Below, one piece after another: positions 18,971-27,487 of a stretch of DNA of 64,000 bases. How positions within the stretch are numbered: position 1 is the stretch's first letter; every line of letters begins with the position of its first letter. The DNA is from Rhodospirillaceae bacterium (GTDB taxonomy: Bacteria > Pseudomonadota > Alphaproteobacteria > Rhodospirillales > Rhodospirillaceae), in contig JAPKDQ010000001.1 in NCBI GenBank assembly GCA_028822445.1, positions 248,001 to 312,000 on the forward strand, in the 5' to 3' direction. The notes beneath the pieces were generated by a model. It saw only the letters and a list, made by a program, of their open reading frames with translations. It made no database searches and was not told where the DNA came from. Made by a program: the position numbers and the translations under genes.

Positions 18971-19732
18971 ATGTCTAGCCCAGCCAGCCCCCTGCGTTTG
19001 TTTGTGCCCGGTGACCTCGCCACCGGATTAATTATCGAGTTGTCCTCAGATCAAGCCCATTATGTGGCCCATGTCATGCGGCGATCCGTCGGCGACGCAG
19101 TTCTTTTATTCAATGGTCGAGATGGTGAGTGGCAGGGCGATTTGGCGGAAATTCAAAAGAAAGCAGCAAGTGTTTTTATTACAGCCCAAACGCAGGGCCA
19201 GCCAATAGAGCGCAATCTGACCCTCTTGTTTGCACCGATCAAGCGGATGGCGACGGATATGATTGTTCAAAAGGCAAGCGAACTCGGTGTAACCGTTATT
19301 CAGCCAGTGATCACAGCCAGAACCAATAGCGATCGGGTCAGGGTGGGCCGCCTAACGGCCATCGCGACCGAAGCCTCCGAGCAGTGTGAGCGCCTGACCC
19401 TCCCGGTGATTTTTGAGCCGGTATCAATTCAGGACAAGCTCGAAAGTTGGCCAGAAGATCGCGTCTTATTCGTTATGGACGAAACGGGAACCGGAGCCCC
19501 TATCGCCGACGTGCTATCGGAATCCGCTGCTCAGGACGCGGCTGCTGCCGCATTTGTGATCGGCCCGGAGGGAGGGTTTTCCGAGACGGAGCTTGACCTC
19601 ATGCGCTCTCTACCGTTTTCTAGGTTTATGTCCCTGGGACCGCGCATTCTACGCGCGGATACGGCGGCGCTTGCGGCTTTGACATGCTGGCAGGCATTGT
19701 GTGGGGACTGGCGGCACGCGAACAAAGGTTAG
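18971..19732 (+). CDS. rsmE: 16S rRNA (uracil1498-N3)-methyltransferase
   Basis: SPOUT-class enzyme that methylates U1498 of 16S rRNA. The 253-residue product has an N-terminal PUA-like domain (RLFVPGDL, HYVAHVMR) and the knotted SAM site motifs FVIGPEGGFSE and LGPRILRADTAALAAL. It is followed after 44 bases by gshA on the same strand. Confidence 0.96.
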   Translation: MSSPASPLRLFVPGDLATGLIIELSSDQAHYVAHVMRRSVGDAVLLFNGRDGEWQGDLAEIQKKAASVFITAQTQGQPIERNLTLLFAPIKRMATDMIVQKASELGVTVIQPVITARTNSDRVRVGRLTAIATEASEQCERLTLPVIFEPVSIQDKLESWPEDRVLFVMDETGTGAPIADVLSESAAQDAAAAAFVIGPEGGFSETELDLMRSLPFSRFMSLGPRILRADTAALAALTCWQALCGDWRHANKG

Positions 19733-19776
19733 TGCAGCACCTACCAATTTTAGGCCGGGACAGTTAAGTACACAGC

Positions 19777-21141
19777 ATGACATCGTTTCCTTCCAAACAA
19801 TCCGAGCCTATTACAAGCAAGGATCAACTGGCCGCGTACGCAGAAGCCGGTAATAAGCCTCGTGACCAGTGGCGTGTTGGCACCGAGCATGAAAAATTTT
19901 TGTACTGTCTTGAGAGCTATAAGGCGCTGACCTACGAGGGCGATAGCGGCATCCGCGCTGTTCTCGAAGGGATGCAGCGATTTGGCTGGCAGCCGGTCTT
20001 CGAGGGTGAGAACGTAATCGCTCTCACGGCGCCGGGGAAGGGTTCAGTGAGTCTGGAGCCTGGCGGACAATTTGAGCTCTCAGGTGCGCCATTGGCGACC
20101 GTTCATCAGACGTGCAGCGAAGTGACTGAGCATCGCAAGCAAGTCAAAGAAGTCGCTGAAGAATTAGGGTGCGGTTTGCTCGGCTTGGGTATGACCCCTA
20201 ATTGGCGTCGAGAGGACGTTCATTGGATGCCAAAGGGCCGCTATAAAATTATGCGCGAGTACATGCCCAAGGTTGGTAATCTCGGCATCGATATGATGAC
20301 CCGGACGTGCACCGTGCAAGTGAATCTCGATTACGCCTCTGAAGCCGATATGGTTCAAAAGATGCGGGTGTCTCTGGCCTTGCAGCCCATTGCGACGGCG
20401 CTGTGGGCGAACTCTCCGTTTACTGAAGGCAAGCCCAATGGAAAGCTGAGTCAGCGTGCTGCAATCTGGCATGATACCGATAGAGATCGTACAGGCATGA
20501 TGCCTTTTGCGTTTGAAGATGGAATGGGCTTTGAGCGCTACGTCGATTTTGTTCTCGATGCGCCAATGTATTTTGTCTATCGCGATGGATATTTAGACGC
20601 ATCTGGTCAATCCTTCCGTGATTTTATGAATGGCACATTGCCAGCGTTGCCCGGGCAAACGCCAACGATAAAAGATTGGGAAGACCACCTATCAACCGTC
20701 TTTCCTGAAGTCCGGCTCAAGAAATTTCTTGAGATGCGCGGCACGGACTCTGGTCCTTGGGCACGCCTTTGTGCCATGCCGGCATTTTGGATGGGGCTTC
20801 TCTATGACCAGCAGGCGCTGGATGCGGCTTGGGATTTGGCCAAGGCCTGGACCGCAGAAGAACGCGAGCTGCTTTACTGTGCTGTTCCAACTCAGGGCCT
20901 GAAGGCTGAGGTTGCGGGGCGAACGGTTCAAGAGATCGCGTTACAGGTCTTGGATATCGCTCGCTCGGGCCTGACACGCAGGGCCTGTATGGATTCAGCC
21001 GGCAATGATGAAACCGGCTTTCTCACCCCCTTGCAAGATATCGCGGCATCAGGGATAACTCCAGCAGAGCAGATGCTTGAGGCGTACCACTCTAAGTGGG
21101 GCGGCGACATCACCAAGGTTTTTTCCGAACATAGCTATTAG
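19777..21141 (+). CDS. gshA: glutamate-cysteine ligase, plant/alphaproteobacterial type
   Basis: First step of glutathione synthesis. The 454-residue protein belongs to the plant-like GCS branch: RVGTEHEKFLY near residue 32, SLEPGGQFELSGAPL, and RTCTVQVNLDY. This branch is typical of alphaproteobacteria and differs from the enterobacterial GshA. Several neighbours could use glutathione (MAPEG, peroxiredoxin, glyoxalase-like proteins). It is followed by the chorismate mutase gene 10 bases later. Confidence 0.95.
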   Translation: MTSFPSKQSEPITSKDQLAAYAEAGNKPRDQWRVGTEHEKFLYCLESYKALTYEGDSGIRAVLEGMQRFGWQPVFEGENVIALTAPGKGSVSLEPGGQFELSGAPLATVHQTCSEVTEHRKQVKEVAEELGCGLLGLGMTPNWRREDVHWMPKGRYKIMREYMPKVGNLGIDMMTRTCTVQVNLDYASEADMVQKMRVSLALQPIATALWANSPFTEGKPNGKLSQRAAIWHDTDRDRTGMMPFAFEDGMGFERYVDFVLDAPMYFVYRDGYLDASGQSFRDFMNGTLPALPGQTPTIKDWEDHLSTVFPEVRLKKFLEMRGTDSGPWARLCAMPAFWMGLLYDQQALDAAWDLAKAWTAEERELLYCAVPTQGLKAEVAGRTVQEIALQVLDIARSGLTRRACMDSAGNDETGFLTPLQDIAASGITPAEQMLEAYHSKWGGDITKVFSEHSY

Positions 21142-21151
21142 TGCGATCCTT

Positions 21152-21481
21152 ATGAATGATCAGAATGACAACGAAGGCCCGTGGTTGCAGGAATGTGATT
21201 CCCTCGATCAAGTTCGGGAACATATCGACCGGCTCGATAGGGTGATTGTTCCTCTGTTGGTGGAGCGCAATCACTATGTCATGCAGGCGGCAAAATTGAA
21301 GGGTGATGTTAATGCAGCGCGTGTGCCAGCTCGCATAGAAGATGTTGTCGCAAAAGTTCGTGGTGTTGCCGAAGAGCGGGGCAGTAACCCGGAAATCGTT
21401 GAAGCGATTTACCGTGCGATGATCGAGATAAATATTCAGCTCGAGCAAGAGCAGATCGAAAAGAGAACCGGCGGTAGCTGA
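21152..21481 (+). CDS. chorismate mutase, AroQ type
   Basis: A 109-residue all-helical AroQ chorismate mutase, converting chorismate to prephenate for Phe/Tyr synthesis. The first helix has the family pattern VREHIDRLDRVIVPLLVERNHY, with the conserved Arg and Asp, followed by AAKLKGD and a C-terminal helix ending YRAMIEINIQLE. The ATG at 21152 is chosen; a longer frame back to 21077 would overlap gshA. An isochorismate-pyruvate-lyase-like role is possible. It ends two bases before the acetyltransferase gene. Confidence 0.88.
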   Translation: MNDQNDNEGPWLQECDSLDQVREHIDRLDRVIVPLLVERNHYVMQAAKLKGDVNAARVPARIEDVVAKVRGVAEERGSNPEIVEAIYRAMIEINIQLEQEQIEKRTGGS

Positions 21482-21483
21482 GT

Positions 21484-22062
21484 ATGGCTGGTGATGGCAC
21501 CGTGATTCTAAAAGGCGCTGGCTACCTACTCAGGCCCTTGCGCCATGAAGACGCGAGTTCGTTGTCTCAATTTACCAACGATGAAAATTATTGGCGCTAC
21601 CTTTCTGACGGGCCCCGCGGACCTGCGCAGACGAAAGATTTTGTCGCTGGCTTGGTCGCTGCTTCGAGAGACCTAAATAGTGGAGAAGTTTGGTTGGCGG
21701 TCGTGGACCCGAAGTCGCATTATGCGTCGCTTAGCTTAGTCGGGACCGCGAACATCAAGAGTATTGGCAATCCAGAGGACCGAAGCGGTTCAGTTGGGTG
21801 CACCCTTTCGCCAGACGCTCAAGGGCGTGGGCTCGGTGCCAGTCTGGGTTGGGATTTAATTGGCCTTGCCTTTAAGGCGTTTAACCTCCACCGCGTTGAA
21901 TGCACTTGTGCTCTCGATAACGAAGCCTCTGTTCACATCATGCGGGATAAATATGGGCTGACCTATGAAGGCATTCGTCGCGATCATCGGTTGACACCAC
22001 GCGGGTGGTGGAGTTCCCACGTCTTCTCCATCCTTGAAGACGAATATGGGCAACGAGAATGA
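21484..22062 (+). CDS. GNAT-family N-acetyltransferase (RimJ/RimL-like)
   Basis: A 192-residue acetyl-CoA-dependent acyltransferase. The N-terminus reads LLRPLRHEDASSL, typical of RimJ/RimL-type enzymes; the acetyl-CoA loop is in CTLSPDAQGRGLGASLGWDLIG, and FNLHRVECTCALDNEASVHIM is the usual C-terminal core. Substrate unknown (ribosomal protein or small amine). It is the last gene of the gshA-chorismate mutase run. Confidence 0.85.
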   Translation: MAGDGTVILKGAGYLLRPLRHEDASSLSQFTNDENYWRYLSDGPRGPAQTKDFVAGLVAASRDLNSGEVWLAVVDPKSHYASLSLVGTANIKSIGNPEDRSGSVGCTLSPDAQGRGLGASLGWDLIGLAFKAFNLHRVECTCALDNEASVHIMRDKYGLTYEGIRRDHRLTPRGWWSSHVFSILEDEYGQRE

Positions 22063-22381
22063 CAGGATATCTTTTTTAAGCAGATAGTTAGAGGGGTGAC
22101 GCACTCTTTGTTTCGAACGCCAGGTTGTATTCAGCGCCTGACTGCGGCGCTTTGCGTGGGCCTTGGTGCGCAAGCTGGTTTCTTTGGCCTGTTCGCCATG
22201 TTTAGCATTTTTACCCATTTAGGTGTTCCTAGACTTCGGTGCAAATTTATCCATGGCATGGCCCTGTATCTGGGGCTAGAAAAGCTTTCCGCTGCGCTAA
22301 GGGCAGAGTGAGTGGCCGGAATCAATAACGAGATCGTAGGTAGTCCATCTCTTAGATGAAGCGCCTATACATCGAATAAGG
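22063..22381. other. 319-base stretch without a supported gene
   Basis: Lies between the end of the acetyltransferase gene and the end of the first DUF1838 gene, i.e. between convergent genes. A GTG-initiated frame of 71 codons (22096-22311) has one hydrophobic stretch but no family resemblance and no spaced ribosome site. No T-run terminator is evident. Confidence 0.5.
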
Positions 22382-23260
22382 TTAAATCCCCGGGTTGGTA
22401 AAGAAGCTCGGATAATCCTTTTTAATCCGAGTGCGTAGCCAAGACGGAACGTCTTCGGGTGTTTCCATCTTTTCTGCCAGATAGCGCATCATCATGTGTC
22501 CCGGCACATCATCCATATCCAACCATCCAGACCACGGCGTGTCGTTGGTAATATGGGCAAAGCTTTTAGCGCTTATCAGCTCAGGATTCTGGACGTCGCT
22601 AACATCTGCAGAGAATGTAACCATCTCGGTTAACTGAACATCGCTGCGGCGCGGGTTTCCTGTCGTCACCGGTTCTGCATCGCCGGGGCGGAACATCAAA
22701 ATGTCATCGTTGAAGAAAACCCGCCCTCCCCCGAATAGGGGTGGCCCCAATTTATTAACAAATATCGCCGGAGCTTCCCATTCGATGTCTGGGTTGAATC
22801 CACCGGTTGGGTTGATGCGGACAAGCGGCCCTGGCGCAGGCTTTCGGTGTTGGACCGGAACCAGCTTTCCCGTGATGGGATTGTCGTAAAATTCGTCGAT
22901 CAATGCGCCCGTTTCCGGGTGCTGGGTATAATTGCATTCCATGTAACGTAAATCGATGGTGCGATCTTCACGCACAGTCATTCGGTGCTGGCTGACACCC
23001 TCAAGACGGAACATCAATTGTGCGATGCCGCGGTCTGGTATGCCGTAGACATCAGCAACATAGTGGTAGAGGCTGATACCACCATCGAGGCGGCCACGAA
23101 CTTTTGCGTATGCCGTAAGGCAGTCGTATGGGTTGGTGAATTTGTAGGGTCCAGTCATGGGGCCACCTTTTTTATCCTGAGCCAGCGCCCCGTGACTCAA
23201 TACGCCCGCTCCAGCGGCTGCGGATGCTAAAAATTGTCGGCGGGCCAATGACTGTGACAT
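22382..23260 (-). CDS. DUF1838 protein, Tat-exported (paralog 1)
   Basis: A 292-residue protein of the uncharacterised DUF1838 family. The N-terminus has a twin-arginine signal (LARRQFLASAAAGAGVL, cleavage near ALA-Q). The mature part carries the features shared with the other four paralogs in this window: an N-P-I-T-G segment near the middle and the C-terminal motif TPWSGWLDMDDVPG. It is one of the more divergent copies. A GAGG ribosome site precedes the ATG. It is divergent from paralog 2, with 176 bases between starts. No enzymatic activity is known for the family; a periplasmic role is inferred from the signal. Confidence 0.85.
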   Translation of the reverse strand: MSQSLARRQFLASAAAGAGVLSHGALAQDKKGGPMTGPYKFTNPYDCLTAYAKVRGRLDGGISLYHYVADVYGIPDRGIAQLMFRLEGVSQHRMTVREDRTIDLRYMECNYTQHPETGALIDEFYDNPITGKLVPVQHRKPAPGPLVRINPTGGFNPDIEWEAPAIFVNKLGPPLFGGGRVFFNDDILMFRPGDAEPVTTGNPRRSDVQLTEMVTFSADVSDVQNPELISAKSFAHITNDTPWSGWLDMDDVPGHMMMRYLAEKMETPEDVPSWLRTRIKKDYPSFFTNPGI

Positions 23261-23324
23261 TTGGATACCTCATAAGGGATGCGTTTCAAACACACTCCCT
23301 GAACCGCGCTGCTCTGTCCACCCT

Positions 23325-23354
23325 TTGAGCAGCAGGCCTATTCTGCGCTAGAAT
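23325..23354 (+). promoter_or_regulatory. candidate sigma70-like promoter of DUF1838 paralog 2
   Basis: TTGAGC at 23325 and TAGAAT at 23349 with an 18-base spacer, 83 bases before the chosen start of paralog 2. It is in the 176-base region between two divergent DUF1838 genes, where both promoters must lie. Assigned by eye only. Confidence 0.35.
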
Positions 23355-23436
23355 GGCATCCTCGGCGCGGGTAGGGTCCGTCCATAATGCTACCCCGCTC
23401 CGTGCTATCGCAGTGCATTCACTCAGGGAGATATCT

Positions 23437-24450
23437 ATGACTTTTAAAGGCACAGGCGTTCCACTCATTAACCGTCGACAAGCGCTTCAATTCTCGTCTG
23501 GCATAGGCCTGGGCGTTGCAGCGTCGACGATTCTGGCCACGCCAGCCGAAGCGATCGGCGGCATGGGCAATGATGCGCGGATCAACGGTCCATATCTAGA
23601 TCTCCGCACCAAAGAAGGCACCATGGAAGCCAATGGTCGGATCTATGGCAATACCGATGCGGGTGTCCCTAAGTTTGGCTGGTATGATGGCTATGTCATG
23701 GGCGTCGCGCCCGGTGGTCCGGTTAAGAACATCTGTGGCTTTAAAGGCATGAGTTCTTCGAAGCTAATTCCTAACGAAGGTAAGCCTGGGTGGCGTAAAG
23801 TGTTGCGCGAGGTCGGCTTCTACTACGATCTAAAGACTGGTGAAATCCTGGAAGAAATGATCAACCCGTATACAGAGGAAAAAGTCCGTGTCGTTCATGT
23901 CGCCAACGATCCGTTCAATCAGACCATTGAGCCTTACTATCCGCCGCCGCCCAACTACGGTGGCTTGAATGAACAAAAAGAACCGATGCCTCAGATACCC
24001 ATTATCCTGACTTGGAATGTGTCCGGGGATGAGCGCCTGCTCATGGAACGCCATATTCACCTGTATTATCCAAATGCGCTTAAGCCGAGCAAGTGGGTAC
24101 GGGAAAGTTCTGGTCCGATGAACCGTGTGTCGGAAATGTTCTTCTTCAATATGTCTCTTGAAGACATGCAGAACCCAGATCTGACGTCTATTGAATATTC
24201 TGGGACCTGGGGTCGCATCACGCCATGGCTGCCATGGCTGCTAATGGGCCAAGCGCCTGGCAACGTCGTCTATCAGACCTTCATGGGCGGGTACGACAAG
24301 CTGGAAGATATTCCCAAAGATATCTTGGATTACACGACCCAGAACTATGAGAAGTACCTGACACCGCCTCCAGACGATTACGGCCCGTCACTTTCGAGCC
24401 TTGAAATGTACGCGCGGGAACAAGAGCCGGCGCAACCCGGCGGCGTGTAA
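23437..24450 (+). CDS. DUF1838 protein, Tat-exported (paralog 2)
   Basis: A 337-residue DUF1838 protein. The frame is open from 23353, but the ATG at 23437 has CAGGGAG six bases upstream and gives a proper twin-arginine signal (INRRQALQFSSGIGLG, end near PAEA). Mature-domain landmarks are MGVAPGG, KNICGFKGM, LREVGFYYDL, the NPYT segment, RHIHLYY, RESSGPMNRVSE, and TPWLPWLLMGQAPG. It is a close relative of paralog 3 (long matching blocks to the identical-style tail REQEPA-Q-GGV). It ends at a strong terminator. Function unknown. Confidence 0.88.
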   Translation: MTFKGTGVPLINRRQALQFSSGIGLGVAASTILATPAEAIGGMGNDARINGPYLDLRTKEGTMEANGRIYGNTDAGVPKFGWYDGYVMGVAPGGPVKNICGFKGMSSSKLIPNEGKPGWRKVLREVGFYYDLKTGEILEEMINPYTEEKVRVVHVANDPFNQTIEPYYPPPPNYGGLNEQKEPMPQIPIILTWNVSGDERLLMERHIHLYYPNALKPSKWVRESSGPMNRVSEMFFFNMSLEDMQNPDLTSIEYSGTWGRITPWLPWLLMGQAPGNVVYQTFMGGYDKLEDIPKDILDYTTQNYEKYLTPPPDDYGPSLSSLEMYAREQEPAQPGGV

Positions 24451-24473
24451 GACAGTTTAAGGTGATCACCGTG

Positions 24474-24503
24474 AAAGAGGTGCCTTCGGGCGCCTCTTTT
24501 TTT
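24474..24503 (+). terminator. Rho-independent terminator with UUCG tetraloop
   Basis: An 11-bp stem (24474-24484 pairing with 24489-24499, one T-G pair) closed by a C-TTCG-G tetraloop and followed by a run of seven T. It ends the DUF1838 paralog 2 transcript. The stop codon of the convergent VOC gene falls inside the T-run, so the hairpin can also serve the opposite strand, though its U-tract there is short. Confidence 0.9.
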
Positions 24504-24936
24504 AGGGCGCCTGTTTCTCGTCTAATGGGAAATCCACATGAATGTGGTTGCCGTCTGGGTCACGGAAGTTGACCTGCACCATGCCGACGTCTGGCATGTT
24601 GGCAAGGTTGTAGGCACAGTTCTCGCCTTCGAGCCGGTTTAGAAAGATGTTCATGCCTTCCGCGGTGAAGGCGAAGTGTTCAATCTGTGAATTTCCCTGG
24701 CCCGGCTCAGTCGCTCCGACCTCGATAAAATGCACCTGCGCCGCTTGATACTCATTTTTTACTGCGTCCAGTGTCTCGGCCATTTTCTCCTCGGCATAAA
24801 GCCAGGCTCCGCCAGCACCATCAAAGTGGGGGCGTGGTCCCGGCTTCAAATCCATCACGCGATCGTAAAACCCAAGCATGGCGCCTAAGTTAGCCGTGCG
24901 GATGTTAATGTGATCGAGGGTGAGGCTGAGTCCCAT
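24502..24936 (-). CDS. VOC/glyoxalase-fold protein
   Basis: A 144-residue cytoplasmic vicinal-oxygen-chelate protein. It has the paired modules LDHINIRTANL...FYDRVMDLKPG and IEHFAFTAEGM...FRDPDGNHIHVDF; the His of LDHIN and EHFAF and the acidic end of HVDF are the usual metal-ligand positions. The ATG at 24936 is chosen; a TTG at 24963 in frame would overlap the MBL gene by 20 bases. It is the last gene of the binding protein-MBL-VOC run. Substrate unknown. Confidence 0.8.
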   Translation of the reverse strand: MGLSLTLDHINIRTANLGAMLGFYDRVMDLKPGPRPHFDGAGGAWLYAEEKMAETLDAVKNEYQAAQVHFIEVGATEPGQGNSQIEHFAFTAEGMNIFLNRLEGENCAYNLANMPDVGMVQVNFRDPDGNHIHVDFPLDEKQAP

Positions 24937-24943
24937 GCGAGCG

Positions 24944-25837
24944 TCAAACAGCTTCAGGGGCAATTTGGAATTTCCGGCGGTCGCCGCCCTTTTGGGAAAT
25001 GATCCTACCGGCTGTCGGCCCGGCGAAATGGGCTGGCAATAGGGTCACGTCTTGGTCGGTCAAGCTATCGACCAAGGCGGCTCGCGTTGCATTTGCTTTG
25101 GCTTTATCTTCGCAGAAGGTTGTCGTCCATTCTGGGTGGGCAATGCCGACGGCTGAGTGTAGCACGTCGCCTGTTAGTATGCCTTTGCGATTGCCGCTGT
25201 CTATTTGGACACAGTAGTGACCTGGCGTATGCCCATGTGTGGGTAGAACGGTCAGGGCATCGTCCAACGAAAAATCAGTGTCGATGATCTCTGCTTGTTG
25301 CGCCTCAATGATCGGCAGAACACTTTCTTGGAAGGATGGTGCGATGTACGCCGTCTGGGCATCTTTCGCCCGTTCCTTTGACGCGTCCAGGTCGTTTTTT
25401 GAAAAAACGTACTTGGCGCGGGGGAAGGTTGGCACCCAGCGACCATCCCTCAATTGCGTATTCCAACCGACGTGATCGGCGTGGAGGTGAGTGCACATTA
25501 CGTAATCAATTTCTTGCGGAGATACGCCAACTGCCGCGAGATTACCGAGGAAGGGCCCTTCCCGCTTGCCCCATTTTTCCAGCATGCCGCCAAAGGTTTT
25601 GTGATTGCCGACACAGGTGTCAATTAGGATCGTATGGAAAGGCGTGCGGATGATATAGCTGTGGAAGCTCAGGATGATCGCTTGGGCCTGAAAATCGTAG
25701 AAATGTGGCTCCAGCCAATCCCGGCACTGCCCGGCTGGTGTGAGGTCTTCTGTTGGATAGGCACGTGCCGCAGGAAACGGCTCGACCATATCAATAATCT
25801 TTTCAACCCTGACGTCACCAAACAACTGGGGCTTCAT
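24944..25837 (-). CDS. MBL-fold metallo-hydrolase
   Basis: A 297-residue metallo-beta-lactamase-fold hydrolase related to the N-acyl homoserine lactonase/AttM-like group. The di-metal site is complete: THLHADHVGW (H-x-H-x-D-H), LPTHGHTPGH, ILTGDVLHS (bridging Asp), and LLPAHFAGP. The ATG at 25837 has AAGGAG seven bases upstream, inside a longer frame from 25864, so 25837 is the start. Lactone or ester hydrolysis is likely. It is co-directional with the binding-protein gene upstream and VOC gene downstream. Confidence 0.88.
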   Translation of the reverse strand: MKPQLFGDVRVEKIIDMVEPFPAARAYPTEDLTPAGQCRDWLEPHFYDFQAQAIILSFHSYIIRTPFHTILIDTCVGNHKTFGGMLEKWGKREGPFLGNLAAVGVSPQEIDYVMCTHLHADHVGWNTQLRDGRWVPTFPRAKYVFSKNDLDASKERAKDAQTAYIAPSFQESVLPIIEAQQAEIIDTDFSLDDALTVLPTHGHTPGHYCVQIDSGNRKGILTGDVLHSAVGIAHPEWTTTFCEDKAKANATRAALVDSLTDQDVTLLPAHFAGPTAGRIISQKGGDRRKFQIAPEAV

Positions 25838-25847
25838 GTTTATCTCC

Positions 25848-25958
25848 TTAGGTTCCTGGCTCAACCTCTACCAGGTGAAAACTCAGAATGTCGTTCCAAG
25901 GTTCCCAGTACGTCAACCGACGGTGAAGGCCGCGGAGGCCGGCGCTGGTAACCAAGCC
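25848..25958 (-). pseudogene. C-terminal remnant of a second family-5 binding protein
   Basis: Read on the minus strand, 36 codons end in TAA at 25848 and have no start: a TAG lies two codons upstream of the matching part. The peptide (HRRLTYWEPWND, then FHLVEVEPGT) lines up with the C-terminus of the intact neighbour (HRRVKTWEPMND, then YHLVELHDD). It is best explained as the tail of a tandemly duplicated binding-protein gene whose body was deleted. Its stop lies at the ribosome site of the MBL gene. Confidence 0.7.
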
Positions 25959-25981
25959 ATGCTAATATATAGCGTTTAGCC

Positions 25982-27487
25982 TCAGTCGTCGTGAAGTTCG
26001 ACTAGATGGTACATGAGGCGGTCATTCATGGGCTCCCAGGTTTTAACCCGCCGGTGAACGGCGTCCAGGCCCACGACTGGGAATAGAAACAGTGACTGTG
26101 CTACGTCATGATAATATTTTACTACTTGCCGGGTGAGGCGGGTTCGTTCTGCGATATCCATAGTCCGTTCTGCTTCATCGATAACAGGTTGGATAACCTG
26201 ATCGCAAAACCAAGGACCGGGACCGGTGCAGGCGTGATTGGTGTTGAGCAGTGGCTGTAAGGCATCGGCATAGCGGTTAGTGAAGTCCATGAGGAAGCCG
26301 TCGCCGTCTAGTTGCCCCAGTATGGTCCGCTGTAATAGTTGCGGATAAGTTATTAGTCGCACATCCATCTTCATGCCGACTTTTAGGACGTCCGATGTGA
26401 TTTGCTGCAGGATGGCGGTGTCGTTCGGCAGAATCCCTGCGAGAGATTCGATAACAAAGGATACCCCGTCCTCATATCCAGCTTCAATTAGTAAGGCGCG
26501 GGCTCGCTCCGGATCATAGGGGTAGGGCTTAACGCCGGGTGCATACCCAACGGCAGATGGTGTCGCGCCTTGCCCAGCGGGTTCAACTAATCCAGCCAGA
26601 AGAATCTCAGTAATGATTTCTTTATTTATCGCGTAATTAAATGCTTGCCGGACCCGCATGTCGCTAAAGGGGGAGGCTTGGTCGTTTGATTTCAGGGCAA
26701 AAACCAGAATGCGACTTGGGTTGCGCAAAACTGTGCGATGGCCGTTCAACTCCAGCATATCTATTTGATCAGTACTGATGACGGTTGCGACGTCGATCTG
26801 TCCGGTCTCCAGGGCTTGAATGCGGGCTGAGGCGTCCGGCACGAAATAGGCTTCCATCTTGTCGACCTTCGGTGGGCGCCAAGAGTCACGATTGGCCGAC
26901 AACGTCACTTTTTCTGGTTCCCAGCGGTCAACGGTAAATGGACCGCTCCCGATCGGCTCGTTGACTAACCCTGCGAGACCAACATTTTGAACATGACCTT
27001 CGGGTGCAATGAATAGGGCAGAGAGGTAAGCTGGCAGAACCGCATTAGGTTTAAGTGTGTGAAATGCCACGGTGAGTTCGTCAATAACTTCTACGAGCGG
27101 ATAAAAACCTTCCTGACGAGACCAATAGACGGCGTTGATTCTATCGTTACGCATGAGATCAAAGACGGTCTTTACGGACTGGGCCGTGACAGGCTCACCG
27201 TTTGAGAATTTTACATTTGGTCTCAGCTTAAAGTGCCATTCCAGGTCGTTTACTGATTGCCAGGACAAAGCTAACTCGGGAACTATGTTGCCCTCGTTAT
27301 CTATGTCGGTCAGGCGGTCATAAATGGCTGTCCATAAAAAAGTCGGCGTCGTGCCTATTGTCGAAAATGGGTTACCTTTCGATGGGGGTGCCGCACTCAG
27401 GGCAATTCGAAAGGTTAAATCAGCGTGGGCGGTTCCGGCGACTAAAAGGCTGAGAAGCAGTGTGAGTGTGTGAACTGTATTTTTCAT
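25982..27487 (-). CDS. ABC transporter substrate-binding protein, family 5
   Basis: A 501-residue periplasmic solute-binding protein of the peptide/nickel/glutathione (SBP_bac_5) class. A Sec signal (TLTLLLSLLVAGTAHA) precedes the mature part; typical blocks are ALSWQSVNDLEWHFKLRPNVKFSNGEPV, FTVDRWEPE, ASARIQALETGQIDVA and VRQAFNYAINKEII. No permease or ATPase genes are adjacent, so it is an orphan or uses a distant transporter. It heads the MBL-VOC run, suggesting that its ligand is the compound those enzymes process (inference). Confidence 0.92.
   Translation of the reverse strand: MKNTVHTLTLLLSLLVAGTAHADLTFRIALSAAPPSKGNPFSTIGTTPTFLWTAIYDRLTDIDNEGNIVPELALSWQSVNDLEWHFKLRPNVKFSNGEPVTAQSVKTVFDLMRNDRINAVYWSRQEGFYPLVEVIDELTVAFHTLKPNAVLPAYLSALFIAPEGHVQNVGLAGLVNEPIGSGPFTVDRWEPEKVTLSANRDSWRPPKVDKMEAYFVPDASARIQALETGQIDVATVISTDQIDMLELNGHRTVLRNPSRILVFALKSNDQASPFSDMRVRQAFNYAINKEIITEILLAGLVEPAGQGATPSAVGYAPGVKPYPYDPERARALLIEAGYEDGVSFVIESLAGILPNDTAILQQITSDVLKVGMKMDVRLITYPQLLQRTILGQLDGDGFLMDFTNRYADALQPLLNTNHACTGPGPWFCDQVIQPVIDEAERTMDIAERTRLTRQVVKYYHDVAQSLFLFPVVGLDAVHRRVKTWEPMNDRLMYHLVELHDD

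Noticed and set aside
22096-22311. 71-codon GTG-initiated frame between convergent genes
   Set aside because: No family resemblance, ribosome site not properly spaced, and the overlapping opposite-strand frame is equally open.
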